Part shown: piece after piece, positions 1 to 9,175 of the stretch
Layout of the letters: each line of letters begins with the position of its first letter
How positions within the stretch are numbered: position 1 is the stretch's first letter
Origin: Phoronis ovalis
Taxonomy: Eukaryota > Phoronida > Phoronidae
DNA length: 11,647 nt
Direction: 5' to 3'
NCBI GenBank assembly: GCA_028565635.1
Contig: JAOXYB010027069.1
Coordinates: 3,957 to 15,603, forward strand
Position numbers and translations under genes: made by a program
The notes under the pieces: model-generated
What the model saw: the letters and a program-made list of their open reading frames with translations, nothing else
Database searches by the model: none
What the model was told of the DNA's origin: nothing

Positions 1-160
1 CTTTAAACGCAGGAGTCTGTAGACTGCACAAAACAATGCACAATGGGGCTTTAAACGCAGGAGTCTGTAGACTGCACAAAACAATGCACAATGGGGCTTT
101 AAACGCAGGAGTCTGTAGACTGCACTAAACAATGCACAGCGGGGCTCTAAACGCATGAGT
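1..160. repeat. 48-bp satellite array, right edge
   Basis: Three full 48-bp units start at 1, 49 and 97, and a partial fourth unit covers 145-160. Units 1 and 2 are identical. Unit 3 has about three substitutions, and the partial fourth is further diverged before homology stops near 160. This gradient of decay is typical of the edge of a tandem array, so the array probably extends left of the window. Each unit contains the near-palindrome AGTCTGTAGACT and a repeated TGCAC. Because 48 is a multiple of three, one frame on each strand stays open through units 1 and 2. A substitution in unit 3 creates a stop in both of those frames, so I do not read the array as coding. I do not recognise the family. 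Confidence 0.93.
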
Positions 161-1190
161 TGCAATATGTAACTATCTCACAATTTAAAATATGTAATCA
201 TAAAAAACTTGGTAAAAATGTAACACAATTTATAACTTATGAAACATTGGCTAGAGAACTATGCTTGCAAATCCAGTAATAAAAATAATCGTAAAAATAC
301 ATACGAAAACTAGATAGCCTTTTCAGTATGCAGCGTCTTTGTACATCTAAGAGTCCTTTAGGCACAGCTCACTGAAAATTTGGGAAAGAGGAAAGAAGGA
401 AAACAAAATCAATAGGTGGGATACCTATAACAGAACTCCTAATTAATAAAGTCTGAACATCAATTAACCTCTCTAAATAAACATGACAAGCTTAGTAAAC
501 AACTGAGTGATCAACAAAGACGGGGGCGTTTATTTCAGAGTTAATTAAGTTTTTTTGGCCTACTGACCTCATGGTCTCTGGATACCGACAAATGTACCTA
601 ATTTTCGAACTTTTTGTTATTTTTAGATTTTGACCTCTTAACCCCCAGATGGCTGTTGTGGTCAACCTTTCCCACCGTTGGATGCCAATAGTCAAAACTA
701 CAAGCCAACCGAGTTTAACGCATATTTCTTCTTCTATTTCAACTCTGTAATCAGCAAGACCCAAAGACTCCACGCTAATGTTCCTCTATAAATTATTAAT
801 TGAAAAGGTAAAAAAAGGTAAACATTTGAACTTTTAGCATCTAAACACCTTAGAGATCAACCAAATGACCTGAGTATCATCCGAAGCTACTATGTTGGAA
901 CGTTTTAGACAATTTGACCCCAAGATCAACAAAGTTACAGGATGATACAACTCAAGTACCATACCTGTACCTGTACGTTGGAAAAAGGCCCGCCCCCAGG
1001 GAAAGAGCACAGGAAACGTACAAACCTAATAGTAGCTAGCCTATCTAGAATTTTAATTATGCATCATCTGCTGTGTTGCTTTATTTTATGTTTTTTTTTA
1101 AGGAAATGTTTGGAAACTTCATTACCTGGTCTACTGAAGGTAATTAATGTTTTGTTTTATACACATCTATCTTACAAAGTTCGTTTACTG
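161..1190. other. AT-rich stretch with no supported gene
   Basis: I see no gene here. A minus-strand open frame of 93 codons (492-773) and a plus-strand frame of 111 codons (942-1277, running into the MITE at 1191) match nothing I recognise and lack signs of coding selection. The part from about 540 to 950 is somewhat richer in TGACC- and GATCAAC-type words, which suggests an eroded repeat, but I could not define its ends. Confidence 0.55.
874..948. repeat. Short inverted repeat, 9-bp arms
   Basis: GTATCATCC at 874-882 is matched by its exact reverse complement GGATGATAC at 940-948. A looser match continues outward (TGAG against CTCA across a 2-base gap). Two related words, AGATCAACC and AGATCAACA, lie nearby in direct orientation. 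This could be the remains of a small foldback element or a chance hairpin. No target duplication is visible. Confidence 0.4.
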
Positions 1191-1372
1191 CAGGCGCGGA
1201 TACAAGGGGGTTTCCACCGTTTTCTAGAACACGGTCGCGACATTTTTGGGAGAAAATATTCCATGAAGACCCTATGAAAATCAAATTGCTATTTCTAAAT
1301 GGTGATGACATGGTGGGAAGAAACGACACTAATGTAGAAAATGGTCGCAACTTTACTCTGTATCCGCGCCTG
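1191..1372. mobile_element. 182-bp MITE with CAGGCGCGGATACA termini
   Basis: The left end CAGGCGCGGATACA (1191-1204) is repeated perfectly as its reverse complement at 1359-1372, giving 14-bp terminal inverted repeats. The pentamer TACTG lies directly outside both ends (1186-1190 and 1373-1377), as expected of a target-site duplication. The 154-bp interior has no transposase and no meaningful open frame, so this would be a non-autonomous element moved in trans. GGTCGC words occur near each end (about 1231 and 1343) and may be subterminal binding sites. CAG...CTG ends recall the hAT superfamily, but hAT duplications are normally 8 bp, and the flanking octamers here do not match. The superfamily therefore stays open. 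Confidence 0.82.
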
Positions 1373-1377
1373 TACTG

Positions 1378-3070
1378 CATCATTCTTCTTAGCGTGAAAG
1401 CTGTGATTAGTAAAATAATGTGTGACACTAAATATAAAGATAACTATCGCCAAACGCTTCGTGTGCCCCGGGTGTACACATACACTCTATAATCAGAGAG
1501 AATATTAAAATGTATTCTATCGATTGCATCCGAATACGATATCCTGACGCCGGATGTGTGTTAAGAATTTTAGTAATTTTCGTTCAATTAAACTGAATAA
1601 GCGATAGCTCGTTCAGTCAGACACGAAGCTGTCAATTGTTTTATCAATATTACATGAAGGTGTATATAGAGCTAAATATGTGACATTTATCTGTCATATA
1701 CAGGTATATTGTTCTATTCAAGCATTATACATGTAGTGTTCCCCACAAAAAAACGTATACATGTTCAGGGCACCAATGAACGTTAGTACATAAACCTTGT
1801 ATTATTCATCAAGGTTGTATCTATCCATGTTGGGGTTTACATAAATAATATCGCAACTTGTATACACTATTTTACGGAGAACACTAACATGCCATACACA
1901 TCTAGCCAATAAACGCGCGTTACCAAGTCAAGACAAATCAAACTGCTGCCGTCGCTGCGACAACTCTAAATAACCGGAGTAATTAAAGCTATTACTACTT
2001 GTATCAATATTGTAGTTTTAAAAGACTTCCTCACAGATAAACTTACCTAACTGTACCGTTCAGGAAACCCTTATGTGGTAACAATTTAATTATCCCGAAG
2101 ACGTAAAGTACTAATTAAAATGATATATGGTGACATAGTGTGCTCTAATGTACTATTACACAATGACTTTCATTTCTAATTAGCAGGTGCGTCTATTCTG
2201 AACAGGCATATTATTAGAAGGACCAGTAATGTACAGGGCAATCACCGGATGTAATTAAATAGATGTAATTTAATTAGTTAGTGTTGTCATAATATGAGCA
2301 ATATATTCCACTAATTAGATTCAATACGTGTAGTGCATTTGTGAGTACCGTTCCGTAACTAGTATTGCACTGTGATATCGAGCTAAAACTATTGATAGCA
2401 AAAATGTGTAGATTACGTAAAGCGTAGCATCTATTTCAGAGACATCTGATGGCGATTTCAGCAAGAATGAAAACCCACCACCTTCTCCAACTGTCTTACG
2501 TGTGCTAAGTATTGGCTATAATTAATGTGTTATCCGTGTTGTATCTCATTACAAATCTAGATTTGTTAACTCGTTTATGTACCACAATTTAACACCATTC
2601 TGACACAACTGAGGTTGCCGCTTTATCATGAAAATCGCCTACACAATTATACTTATCTATATGTTACTAAATCTACCTATTGCCAAAAAATTGTGGCCGA
2701 GTTTCATGGTATCCGGGATGGTAGCTTCCCCTACAAATAGCATCTCGTGTACTTTAGCTGGATCACAAAAAATTAGGAAATTGCTCTAATTAATTCCATC
2801 AATATCACGGTGTAGATGTCTACTTCAAACGTCGATAACATACAAACATACGGATGAATTAATTTAGTTATTTTGATGAGCTGGGGTTGACAGATAATTT
2901 AATATGCTGGAGCAATAACAGCCATATCTCAACTATTACAAATTGATAGCAATTATAAAACTTTAAAAATAGATCGTACCATTAAAATATCACATTTAAT
3001 TAATACTTCTCGACCTTAATAATTTTATATTAGTCCGAGCGTAAGGAGAACAAGATTTAGGACAGGAAGG
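1378..3070. other. AT-rich stretch, nothing identified
   Basis: About 1.7 kb with dense stops in all frames. I see no gene, RNA gene or defined repeat. The only local structures are trivial, such as CATCCG...CGGATG near 1530-1555 and a loose repeat of GATGTAATTA near 2248-2275. It reads as ordinary intergenic or intronic DNA. Confidence 0.6.
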
Positions 3071-3390
3071 GGTTGGAGCGTCAATAACTAGGGTAAACGT
3101 TTAATGGAGTTCACAATCAGCGATTCTTGTACTTCGGTGAATGACACCATCTAATTTGGTAAACCTTGGGTCCGTTGTCGGAAACGTCGAAAAGTTACGA
3201 TTCTGCAATTCGTGACTTACGGAAAAAAGTGCTCTGTCCGAAACAATTGTAAGTTTACGATTGTTGTAAAAATCTACAGAGTTATAAGGTATCGTAGATC
3301 TTAAGTATTTACGGAATCGTAGCTTCACGACGTGTCTGATATCGGCACGCTAATGCTCGTTGACAGTTAATTGACGCACGTGAAGTTTTC
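3071..3390 (-). other. CpG-enriched block with 82-codon open frame
   Basis: By my count this 320-bp block has 23 CpG dinucleotides at about 41% GC, roughly 1.8 times the number expected from its own C and G content. The surrounding DNA is far more AT-rich. On the minus strand, a frame is open from 3349 down to a TAA at 3101-3103 (82 codons). It has no in-frame ATG near its start; the first usable start would be a GTG at 3326-3328. The predicted peptide is hydrophilic with no motif I recognise. Words such as TTACGATT and ATCGTAG recur, which could mean a decayed repeat rather than an exon. A CACGTG lies at 3377-3382. I do not call it a gene. Confidence 0.35.
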
Positions 3391-3951
3391 ACTGGCAGTA
3401 AGGATGAGCTTTAAATAATTCAAGAAAGATAGTTAATTTAAAACAGAATTACCTGTCTGCAGAATTCTTCCTTCACAATTGGTCATTAAATTGCAATTAC
3501 TAATTTATAGCTTGCAAATTTCTCTACCTACGCACTTTCGACATGATATATATCTATAATTTTAAAGCGTATACGGCGAGCTTGGCACTTCAAAATTAGT
3601 GTCAGAATAAAATGCCCTGCTTCAAAAGAACTTCTGCATTCAACTGACAACTTATTGTAAATTTAAAATAGAAAGAACTACATGGAAATAAGCTTTCCTT
3701 TAGCGAAACAAATGACTTTCTCTAACTGCACAGATATAGTTAAGAAGGGTTTTGAAACTGGTTACTATTCAATTTTTGCATTACCAGTAAGTTCTGAATA
3801 AGCGTGGGTTCTCCTTAGCAAGTTTATCAATTAAAAAAAATAGCGACTTGCTGCAAATTAATTCTATAGTTGTAGTATTTGTTACACCTGCGTATTATTT
3901 GATTCACTAAAATATCCAACTGCTGCATCACAGAAGAGTGGTTTTGATCTC
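3391..3951. other. AT-rich stretch, nothing identified
   Basis: No gene, RNA gene or defined repeat is visible. All frames are interrupted at short intervals. Confidence 0.55.
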
Positions 3952-3973
3952 AGCTTACTGCAAGCTTACTGCA
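3952..3973. repeat. 11-bp tandem duplication
   Basis: AGCTTACTGCA is present twice in perfect tandem (3952-3962 and 3963-3973). This is a short local duplication consistent with replication slippage. Confidence 0.85.
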
Positions 3974-4000
3974 AAATTTGTTAGATGCATTAAGACCTAA

Positions 4001-4250
4001 GACTTCAGATGTTTCAGCTCATATATAGTAGAGTGCAGGAAAAGTAAAGCCCCGCCTGAGACGGTTAAGCACATACTCAAGAAGGACTCGTCTGCTGGTT
4101 TACTTGTCGTCAAATCTGAAAGCCGTGGCCTGCTCACCGCTCCTTCTCCTCAACATCAGAGATATGTTACCTTTGCTACCTATGCCTCAAATTAAAAACA
4201 ATATAGAACTCGTCCATGTTTTCCTTACCTGTGTTAACACTGCAGCGTAG
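4001..4250 (+). other. GC-richer, exon-like block, unrecognised
   Basis: GC reaches about 51% over 4041-4160 in a window that is otherwise roughly one-third GC. Two plus-strand frames are open together: 64 codons from 4001 to a TAA at 4193-4195, and 72 codons from 4032 to a TAG at 4248-4250. Neither has an ATG near its beginning. The first frame reads like ordinary soluble protein (lysine, serine and proline rich). The second is leucine and arginine rich. AG dinucleotides that could act as splice acceptors lie at 4014-4015 (TTTCAG) and 4037-4038 (GTGCAG), without a strong pyrimidine tract. CAG/GTACT words at about 4254 and 4324 could be donors. Two open frames in a GC-richer block can arise by chance, so this may be an exon, an old pseudogene piece or noise. 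I recognise no family. Confidence 0.25.
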
Positions 4251-4333
4251 AATTCCAGGTACTACACGCTTGTCAAATGCCCGGGGTCAAATGTCTGTTC
4301 GCTGTTAGAATTCTATGCAGTTTCAGGTACTGC
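4248..4333. repeat. Imperfect direct repeat, TAGAATTC...CAGGTACT
   Basis: TAGAATTC followed closely by CAGGTACT and then AC or GC occurs at 4248-4265 and, with an insertion, at 4306-4333. Between them the octamer GTCAAATG is itself duplicated (4272-4279 and 4286-4293) around CCCGGG. This looks like a small local duplication at the end of the GC-richer block. Confidence 0.5.
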
Positions 4334-4539
4334 TACCTAATGAAGTGTCTCTAAGTGTGACACACAGACATTTAATTATAGTACTGTTAAAGCTTGATGA
4401 TCTGATTGCTTCCTCTCCTAGTTTTGTTCACACACCTCGCACAATTATCGCTTCGATTCGTTATGCGTACTACCACGGTCGCAATGCCTTAGTCGTTCAA
4501 GAATAATCAAGCTAATAATTGGATCGTAGTTTTATTGCA

Positions 4540-4567
4540 AATCATACACCAATCATACGCCAATCAC
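4540..4567. repeat. 11-bp tandem repeat, about 2.5 copies
   Basis: AATCATACACC (4540-4550) is followed by AATCATACGCC (4551-4561) and a partial AATCAC (4562-4567). It is a short slippage-type repeat. Confidence 0.75.
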
Positions 4568-4878
4568 ATCAGGCTAGTAATAACTTTGATAACCAAACTC
4601 CGTTCGTTGACATTTTATTTTTTTTATAAAATTTAATCCTATAGTCTTAAAATCGCCAATTAACCTTTCATAAATAATCTGTTTTTTGTGTCACCTGGAT
4701 CGACCTCTCAATCTACATGCTGTGGCTCTTCATTAGTGAAAAAATACAATTGTGCCTCTTATCATAAGTTGGGAATTAGTCGTCACAATGGAATTATAAC
4801 TTCATCACAAATACGTACCGTGTTTATCGAAAAAGACGTCCATTCTACTCTCAAACACCCCTTGAATAAACGATCCGT
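4568..4878. other. Short open frame, no supported gene
   Basis: A plus-strand frame of 64 codons (4688-4882) begins at a GTG rather than an ATG, and its stop codon overlaps the TTAA that borders the foldback element. The peptide is serine rich with no motif I recognise, and I do not call a gene. Confidence 0.45.
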
Positions 4879-4882
4879 TTAA

Positions 4883-5563
4883 GACTAAGTCGGACCCTAA
4901 GTCACCGTTTAAATAAGATTGCATGACAATCCGCATTACATTTTTTTCATCTGAAATAAACGTTTTCTGAAACTTTAACATTCATGCTATGTTATGGTGG
5001 TATTTTTAGACATGTGTATGCAACGCACAACATTTAATTAATTTTTTAGGACATCTCATAAAAATTATAATGTACATCCTACAGCAAAATCCTGCCGATC
5101 TAAATTGGAGCTAACTACGTTTTTAAGAAGTAAATGTTACTTCCATCATTCGTTTTGACCGAATTGTAAATACTGTGAATAATCTTTGAATTATTAATTA
5201 ATGTTTAAAATAAGGTAATTTTTTTATTTGCTGAAAACACTAAATTGATTATATAATCAAAATCCCTGTTGCAATTTAAAAATGGTCAAAAAATAAATTA
5301 TTGGAGTGTTGATTAGTTGTTAAAAATATAGTTTGGCCGAATTTGTTTCTACTGAGTTTTCCTCTAGGATGTACCTAACGATTTTCATAGGGTGTAATTA
5401 AACGGTAATTAAATGTCATACATTTTACACAATAGTTTGAAAATACCATTATGACATAGCTTGAATGCTAAACTTTTAGAAAACATCTCTTTTGAGTGAA
5501 AAAAATATAATGCGGATTTTTCACGAATTTTTATTTAAACAGTGACGAGGGTCCGACTTAGCC
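4883..5563. mobile_element. 681-bp foldback DNA transposon in TTAA sites
   Basis: The left end GACTAAGTCGGACCCT (from 4883) is mirrored at the right as GGCTAAGTCGGACCCT in reverse complement (ending at 5563). Homology continues inward through shared blocks such as GTTTAAATAA, AATCCGCATTA, ACATTTAATTA, TACATCCTA and TTTTGACC. The last block lies 277 bases from the left end and 279 from the right, so the arms are about 290 bp and nearly collinear. TTAA sits directly outside both ends (4879-4882 and 5564-5567), the target duplication of piggyBac- and Kolobok-type elements. There is no open frame, so the element is non-autonomous. The arms have diverged by some 20-35% by eye, so it is old. The superfamily is inferred from TTAA only; the ends do not match piggyBac's usual CCC start. 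Confidence 0.88.
5172..5274. other. Spacer between foldback arms, with palindrome
   Basis: This is the roughly 100-bp centre of the foldback element, where the two arms stop aligning clearly. It contains the perfect 16-bp palindrome TTGATTATATAATCAA (5245-5260), which lies off the exact midpoint of the element. No coding potential is visible. Confidence 0.55.
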
Positions 5564-5747
5564 TTAATACACGATCTTGCTAAACAGCACCCCCAGGGGA
5601 ATGCTAAAAATAGACACTTCCATCCATTAAATGCGCACCTGTAAGTTAAAAAACGCCTATTCGCGTCTCTGGTAAAATTCGGTATCTGAAATCATGACGC
5701 ATGTCACGATTAAACTTTTTAACGCTAAGATGATTTTTTAATAAATC

Positions 5748-5819
5748 TTTCATTAACTTACTTTTTAACATGATTATGTTAAGGAAAAGCAAAAAAAACT
5801 GAAAACTAAGTTAATGAAA
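5748..5819. repeat. 72-nt hairpin, perfect 13-bp outer stem
   Basis: TTTCATTAACTTA (5748-5760) pairs perfectly with TAAGTTAATGAAA (5807-5819). Inside lies a second stem of about 7 bp, TTAACAT/ATGTTAA, around the loop GATT (about 5765-5782). The remaining 3' side is A-rich and largely unpaired. A related word, TTAACTTACTTT, recurs near 6225. This could be a small foldback element or a structured transcript. It lacks the near-continuous stem expected of a microRNA precursor. Confidence 0.55.
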
Positions 5820-6820
5820 ATTATATTACACAATGTAGGAACAATAGCGATTGTACAGGATTGTACACGAACATTAACCAACTTTTTAACTTTCATGATT
5901 GCGTTTTTTAAGTATACTATATTACGTTTTCTGGTTTTTATTAATACTATGCATAATCAGTCAATTACCTTACGGAAGATATCACCATAAAATTGTACAC
6001 ATTTTTGATTTACTGTCAACTTAATTTGCCACCCGTTGACCACAAACAAGGGCGAAATTCCCCCCCCCCCCCCGTAGCTGGCAGCTATATGTTAGCGTAT
6101 ACCGTGCTCCGGGCTCCGAGCATTGTATGCTGCTTGTTAATGGGCGTTAATACAACGCTCACACACATGTTACTCCTTTTCCAGCTAATTGTTTTGATTC
6201 GACTTCTTTCAAAAGCAAACGATTAACTTACTTTAAAACAATCAAAAGTAGCACAAGCGACCTCAACACATAATAAAGCAGACATGGAACATGTTAGATC
6301 AAGCTAATTACGTCGACAATTATTCTTTGGCTATCGTTATGCCGTATTTATCACTACTTCAATTTTCACTTCGTTTGCGGGTTACGTGTATTTTTTTACA
6401 CTTGTAATACTGTGACTTAAGTTATAATTAACCCCTCCCCTTCTAGTTCATGGCTCTGCAGCCACCTCAGTCAATCTAGGCTTGATACAGAGCTATAGAT
6501 TTTGAAGGCGAGTGTACTGCATCGCGTCCACCTTTTCACGGAAACAGTCAATTACTCTTTTATCTTTTAGTAGTTGAAATGGAATTTATATTTAAAACTA
6601 ATATATACGATATAAAAATATAACCCATGAATAGTGCAAATTATCGACATGCAAAATAACGACATGTATTTTGAATTTCCTATGAAATAATTCGGTGATC
6701 CAGCATTCTGAAACACTAATGATGAAGAATCCAGTAGACAGTCATTTAGACTATTAGTACAGTACAATGCTTTGTCAATGAGGTGTTTTCAAGTAATTAT
6801 CATTATTATTTATAATACGT
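5820..6820. other. AT-rich stretch with C14 run, no gene
   Basis: Short open frames at 5993-6226 (plus) and 6567-6767 (minus) are unrecognised. The first crosses a homopolymer and lacks an ATG start; the second is rich in phenylalanine, tyrosine and isoleucine, as AT-rich noise often is. A local tandem word, GATTGTACA, occurs twice near 5849-5867. Apart from the C run at 6060 I see nothing to annotate. Confidence 0.5.
6060..6073. repeat. C14 homopolymer
   Basis: Fourteen consecutive C residues stand in an AT-rich setting, so the minus strand carries G14, which could form a quadruplex. Length polymorphism and assembly error are both likely at such a run. A 5-bp stem, TAGCT/AGCTA around GGC, follows at about 6075. 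Confidence 0.9.
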
Positions 6821-7020
6821 GTACTTAGCACTTTATATTTTAACAATAAAAAGCATGGAACTTCCTAGCGTTATGTACATATACATAGCACTCTGTATTT
6901 TAAGTTTTTCGTGGAATTTTACTAAAAAGTATGGAATTCCCTAGCGTTATATACATATACATGGCACTCTGTATTTTCGTGGAATTTTAATAACAAAAAG
7001 ATGGAATTTCCTAGCGTTAT
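6821..7020. repeat. Imperfect triplication ending in CCTAGCGTTAT
   Basis: Three head-to-tail units end at 6874, 6950 and 7020. They measure about 54, 76 and 70 bp. Shared words in order are TACATATACAT, GCACTCTGTATTTT, CGTGGAATTTTA, AAAAAG, ATGGAA and CCTAGCGTTAT. The first unit lacks the CGTGGAATTTT segment and is partial or internally deleted. Units 2 and 3 are the most alike. No open frame runs through it. It is probably a local minisatellite or a duplicated intergenic segment. Confidence 0.85.
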
Positions 7021-8062
7021 ACCTACTCACCGGTACCTTTTGTTTTTTACTGCGTTTCGTACACTCCTAACTGAGTTCGTTAGCCTTTTATAAGCTGACA
7101 AGTTTTCAATCAACTGTAAGTGTATTGTCTGGATAACGCATCTGCGCATCTCCAATAATGATTTCTCTCTTCCAGCGCCATGAAAACAATTTGCATAAGA
7201 TGTTTTCCCTTTTATCACTGTTTACCAAACCATTCACCCGATATTATAATCAGTTCGACAGGTTTCCATAAAAAAATGAAACTAGGTTGAATGATTTCTT
7301 TATAACCAGGGTGTCTGGATTGTAAATGTTCGCGCAGAAAGCATTTTTCTTTCCACCTGCGTAAACAAACAAACTACGCGAAATATCCTGCGTTGTCATT
7401 TCCCATCAGCAGATCTAGACTTTCATTCCTAGACAGCTTAAAAGTTACATTGTGCCAACCGGAGTAGTTTTAACATAAGCAGTATCAATGTTTATAATAA
7501 TTATAATAATTATCATTACCCCCGTTTTATAAGAATATAATTAGATCAACATTCGAAAAAAATTGAAATTTAAAATCAACATGGAAAGAAACAACACAAC
7601 ACAATACGATTCAACACGATTGGAGATACAGTGCATAAACACAACAGCGTCATTCAGGATCTAACGATGTTTGGTTTAACCCTGATTTAATTAAACACGC
7701 ACGTAGAAGGACTATTTCATTATGGGTAAAATTGTATATTCTGCTTTTCAAAAAAATAAATACTTCACAGCTTGTTCAACATTAGAGATATCAAATACAG
7801 ACTTAGCGGTAAGCGTGTTTGTTTTAGCCCTGTTCTGCAGCAAACCAGTAGTTACGAAAAAGTTACTGTAAGACCTAGACTTGCACAAGTCTAAAATGAT
7901 AAATTTTTTGATACTGATAATTTTTTTTAATAATGTCATTAATCTTATGTTTCATAATCATTAAAACATGAATTTTATTTGTTACTTTACATTTTGAAGT
8001 TTTGAATTTTTTTTATCAAATCAGGCCATATACAAAACAAGGGTATACATAAACACTGAAAT
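7021..8062. other. AT-rich stretch, nothing identified
   Basis: Two minus-strand frames of 63 codons each (7027-7218, 7748-7939) are unrecognised and typical of AT-rich chance frames. A short ATA-type microsatellite lies at about 7491-7517. A loosely repetitive ACAACACAA tract lies near 7591. No RNA gene or element ends were found. Confidence 0.5.
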
Positions 8063-8178
8063 TATGATATTTTATGTTGTATAAACATTTTACCCAACTA
8101 AATAACTAAAAATATGATATTTTGTGTTGAGAAAATAAAATATTAAAAAAATAAAATATTAAATAAAATAAAATATTT
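8063..8178. repeat. Duplicated AT word and low-complexity tract
   Basis: TATGATATTTTATGTTG at 8063-8079 is repeated 50 bases on, with one substitution, at 8113-8129. Directly after it, 8131-8178 is a low-complexity run built from AATAAAATATT. The pair may be one period of a degenerate repeat leading into the simple sequence. Confidence 0.6.
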
Positions 8179-8186
8179 GGCCAGGC

Positions 8187-8247
8187 AGACTTGAGCCAGT
8201 CTATGTAAGACCATAGTAGGACTGCACTCCATTTCGATTAGAATGGA
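8187..8247. repeat. Cluster of three small stem-loops
   Basis: Three short stems lie in a row: AGACT/AGTCT (8187-8191 with 8198-8202), CTATG/CATAG (8201-8205 with 8212-8216) and TCCATT/AATGGA (8228-8233 with 8242-8247). The first two overlap by two bases, so they are mutually exclusive. This stretch is more GC-rich than its flanks and could be a relic of a small RNA-derived repeat. It does not fit a tRNA cloverleaf, and I see no A or B box. Confidence 0.3.
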
Positions 8248-8662
8248 CTCATTGGACATTTTTTTTATTAGTCAACTTGCCTAAAGTGATGATCCATTAT
8301 AAGTCTTCAACTGTGTAACTTATATTTAGAACGTATAGTTAGTCATAGTTAAATGTTGATAGTTTGATACCATTTATATATTTCTATTTTCATTACTAAT
8401 AATGATCAATTTATTGATAGTACTGTTATAAATGACAAAGTATGAGTAACATTATCAAAATTGTCAACTATCAGTATATTAAATCCTAGTCTGTAGTCCA
8501 GATTGTTTTCTGCATATTATTATTGTATATACGTAATGTCATTTATTGTCAAAAATCATAATATTTGGTTGTATAATATTACACATGAGCAGAAAAAATC
8601 ATGTGAGTCCCTAAAAAGTGTCAATACTTGTTTTATTTAATATATGCTATTTTGGTATATAT
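8248..8662. other. AT-rich stretch, nothing identified
   Basis: No gene or element ends are visible. TTGATAGT recurs near 8356 and 8414 with an inverted ACTATCA near 8467, which may be chance in AT-rich sequence. Confidence 0.5.
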
Positions 8663-8698
8663 GTGAACATTTGATACTGGGTGAACATTTGATACTGG
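8663..8698. repeat. Perfect 18-bp tandem duplication
   Basis: GTGAACATTTGATACTGG occurs twice back to back (8663-8680 and 8681-8698) without a mismatch. The lack of divergence implies a recent slippage event. Confidence 0.92.
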
Positions 8699-9175
8699 TG
8701 TAAACTAAAAAACAAGAACATTTTGACAAGTTATAAATGAATACGGTTTAAAAACACCCAAAAGGGAAATAGGTCAGTCTAATTAAATCCTTATATATTT
8801 AATCATTCCTCAGCCTGTGGACATGCTACATTTCCAGTAAAATTATAAATTTGCTTTAAAATCTAATAAACCTCGCTGATCCAGCAGTAGTGTTATTTTC
8901 TAAGCAGTTAATACGGAAAATAAACAGTTTGATGGATTTGATAGAACTGATTAACCAAACGGACTCTGGTAAATAATTATTAAATAATATGTAATGCAAG
9001 TCCTTGTTATCTACATGTAGTACACAGGTACGAATAATAATATATTTAATAATAATTTCCAATTACAATTGCTATAGCATGCGCGTCATTTATCTAGTAC
9101 ATATGTTCATTCAGTTAATATGAAGTAAATTGCAATCATAATTAAAAAGAAAGGAGTCTAGACAAAGAGGAACAA
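8699..9175. other. AT-rich stretch, nothing identified
   Basis: A 68-codon minus-strand frame (8856-9062) is rich in isoleucine and asparagine and is unrecognised. A perfect palindrome, CTACATGTAG, lies at 9011-9020. I see no gene. Confidence 0.5.

Noticed and set aside
1-160. CRISPR-like array
   Set aside because: The 48-bp units are directly adjacent with no spacers, and the setting is eukaryotic.
492-773. 93-codon minus-strand open frame
   Set aside because: It has no recognisable motif and no splice or promoter context, and its length is within what chance allows in a long eukaryotic non-coding stretch.
942-1428. Overlapping open frames on both strands (942-1277 plus, 1144-1428 minus)
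   Set aside because: Both run into or across the 182-bp MITE and mix flank with element, so neither can be a native gene.
5748-5819. microRNA precursor
   Set aside because: The inner part is mostly unpaired on the 3' side, so there is no continuous stem of about 22 bp for a mature duplex.
8187-8247. tRNA or tRNA-derived SINE
   Set aside because: The stems do not fit a cloverleaf, two of them overlap, and I find no A box or GTTCRA-type B box.
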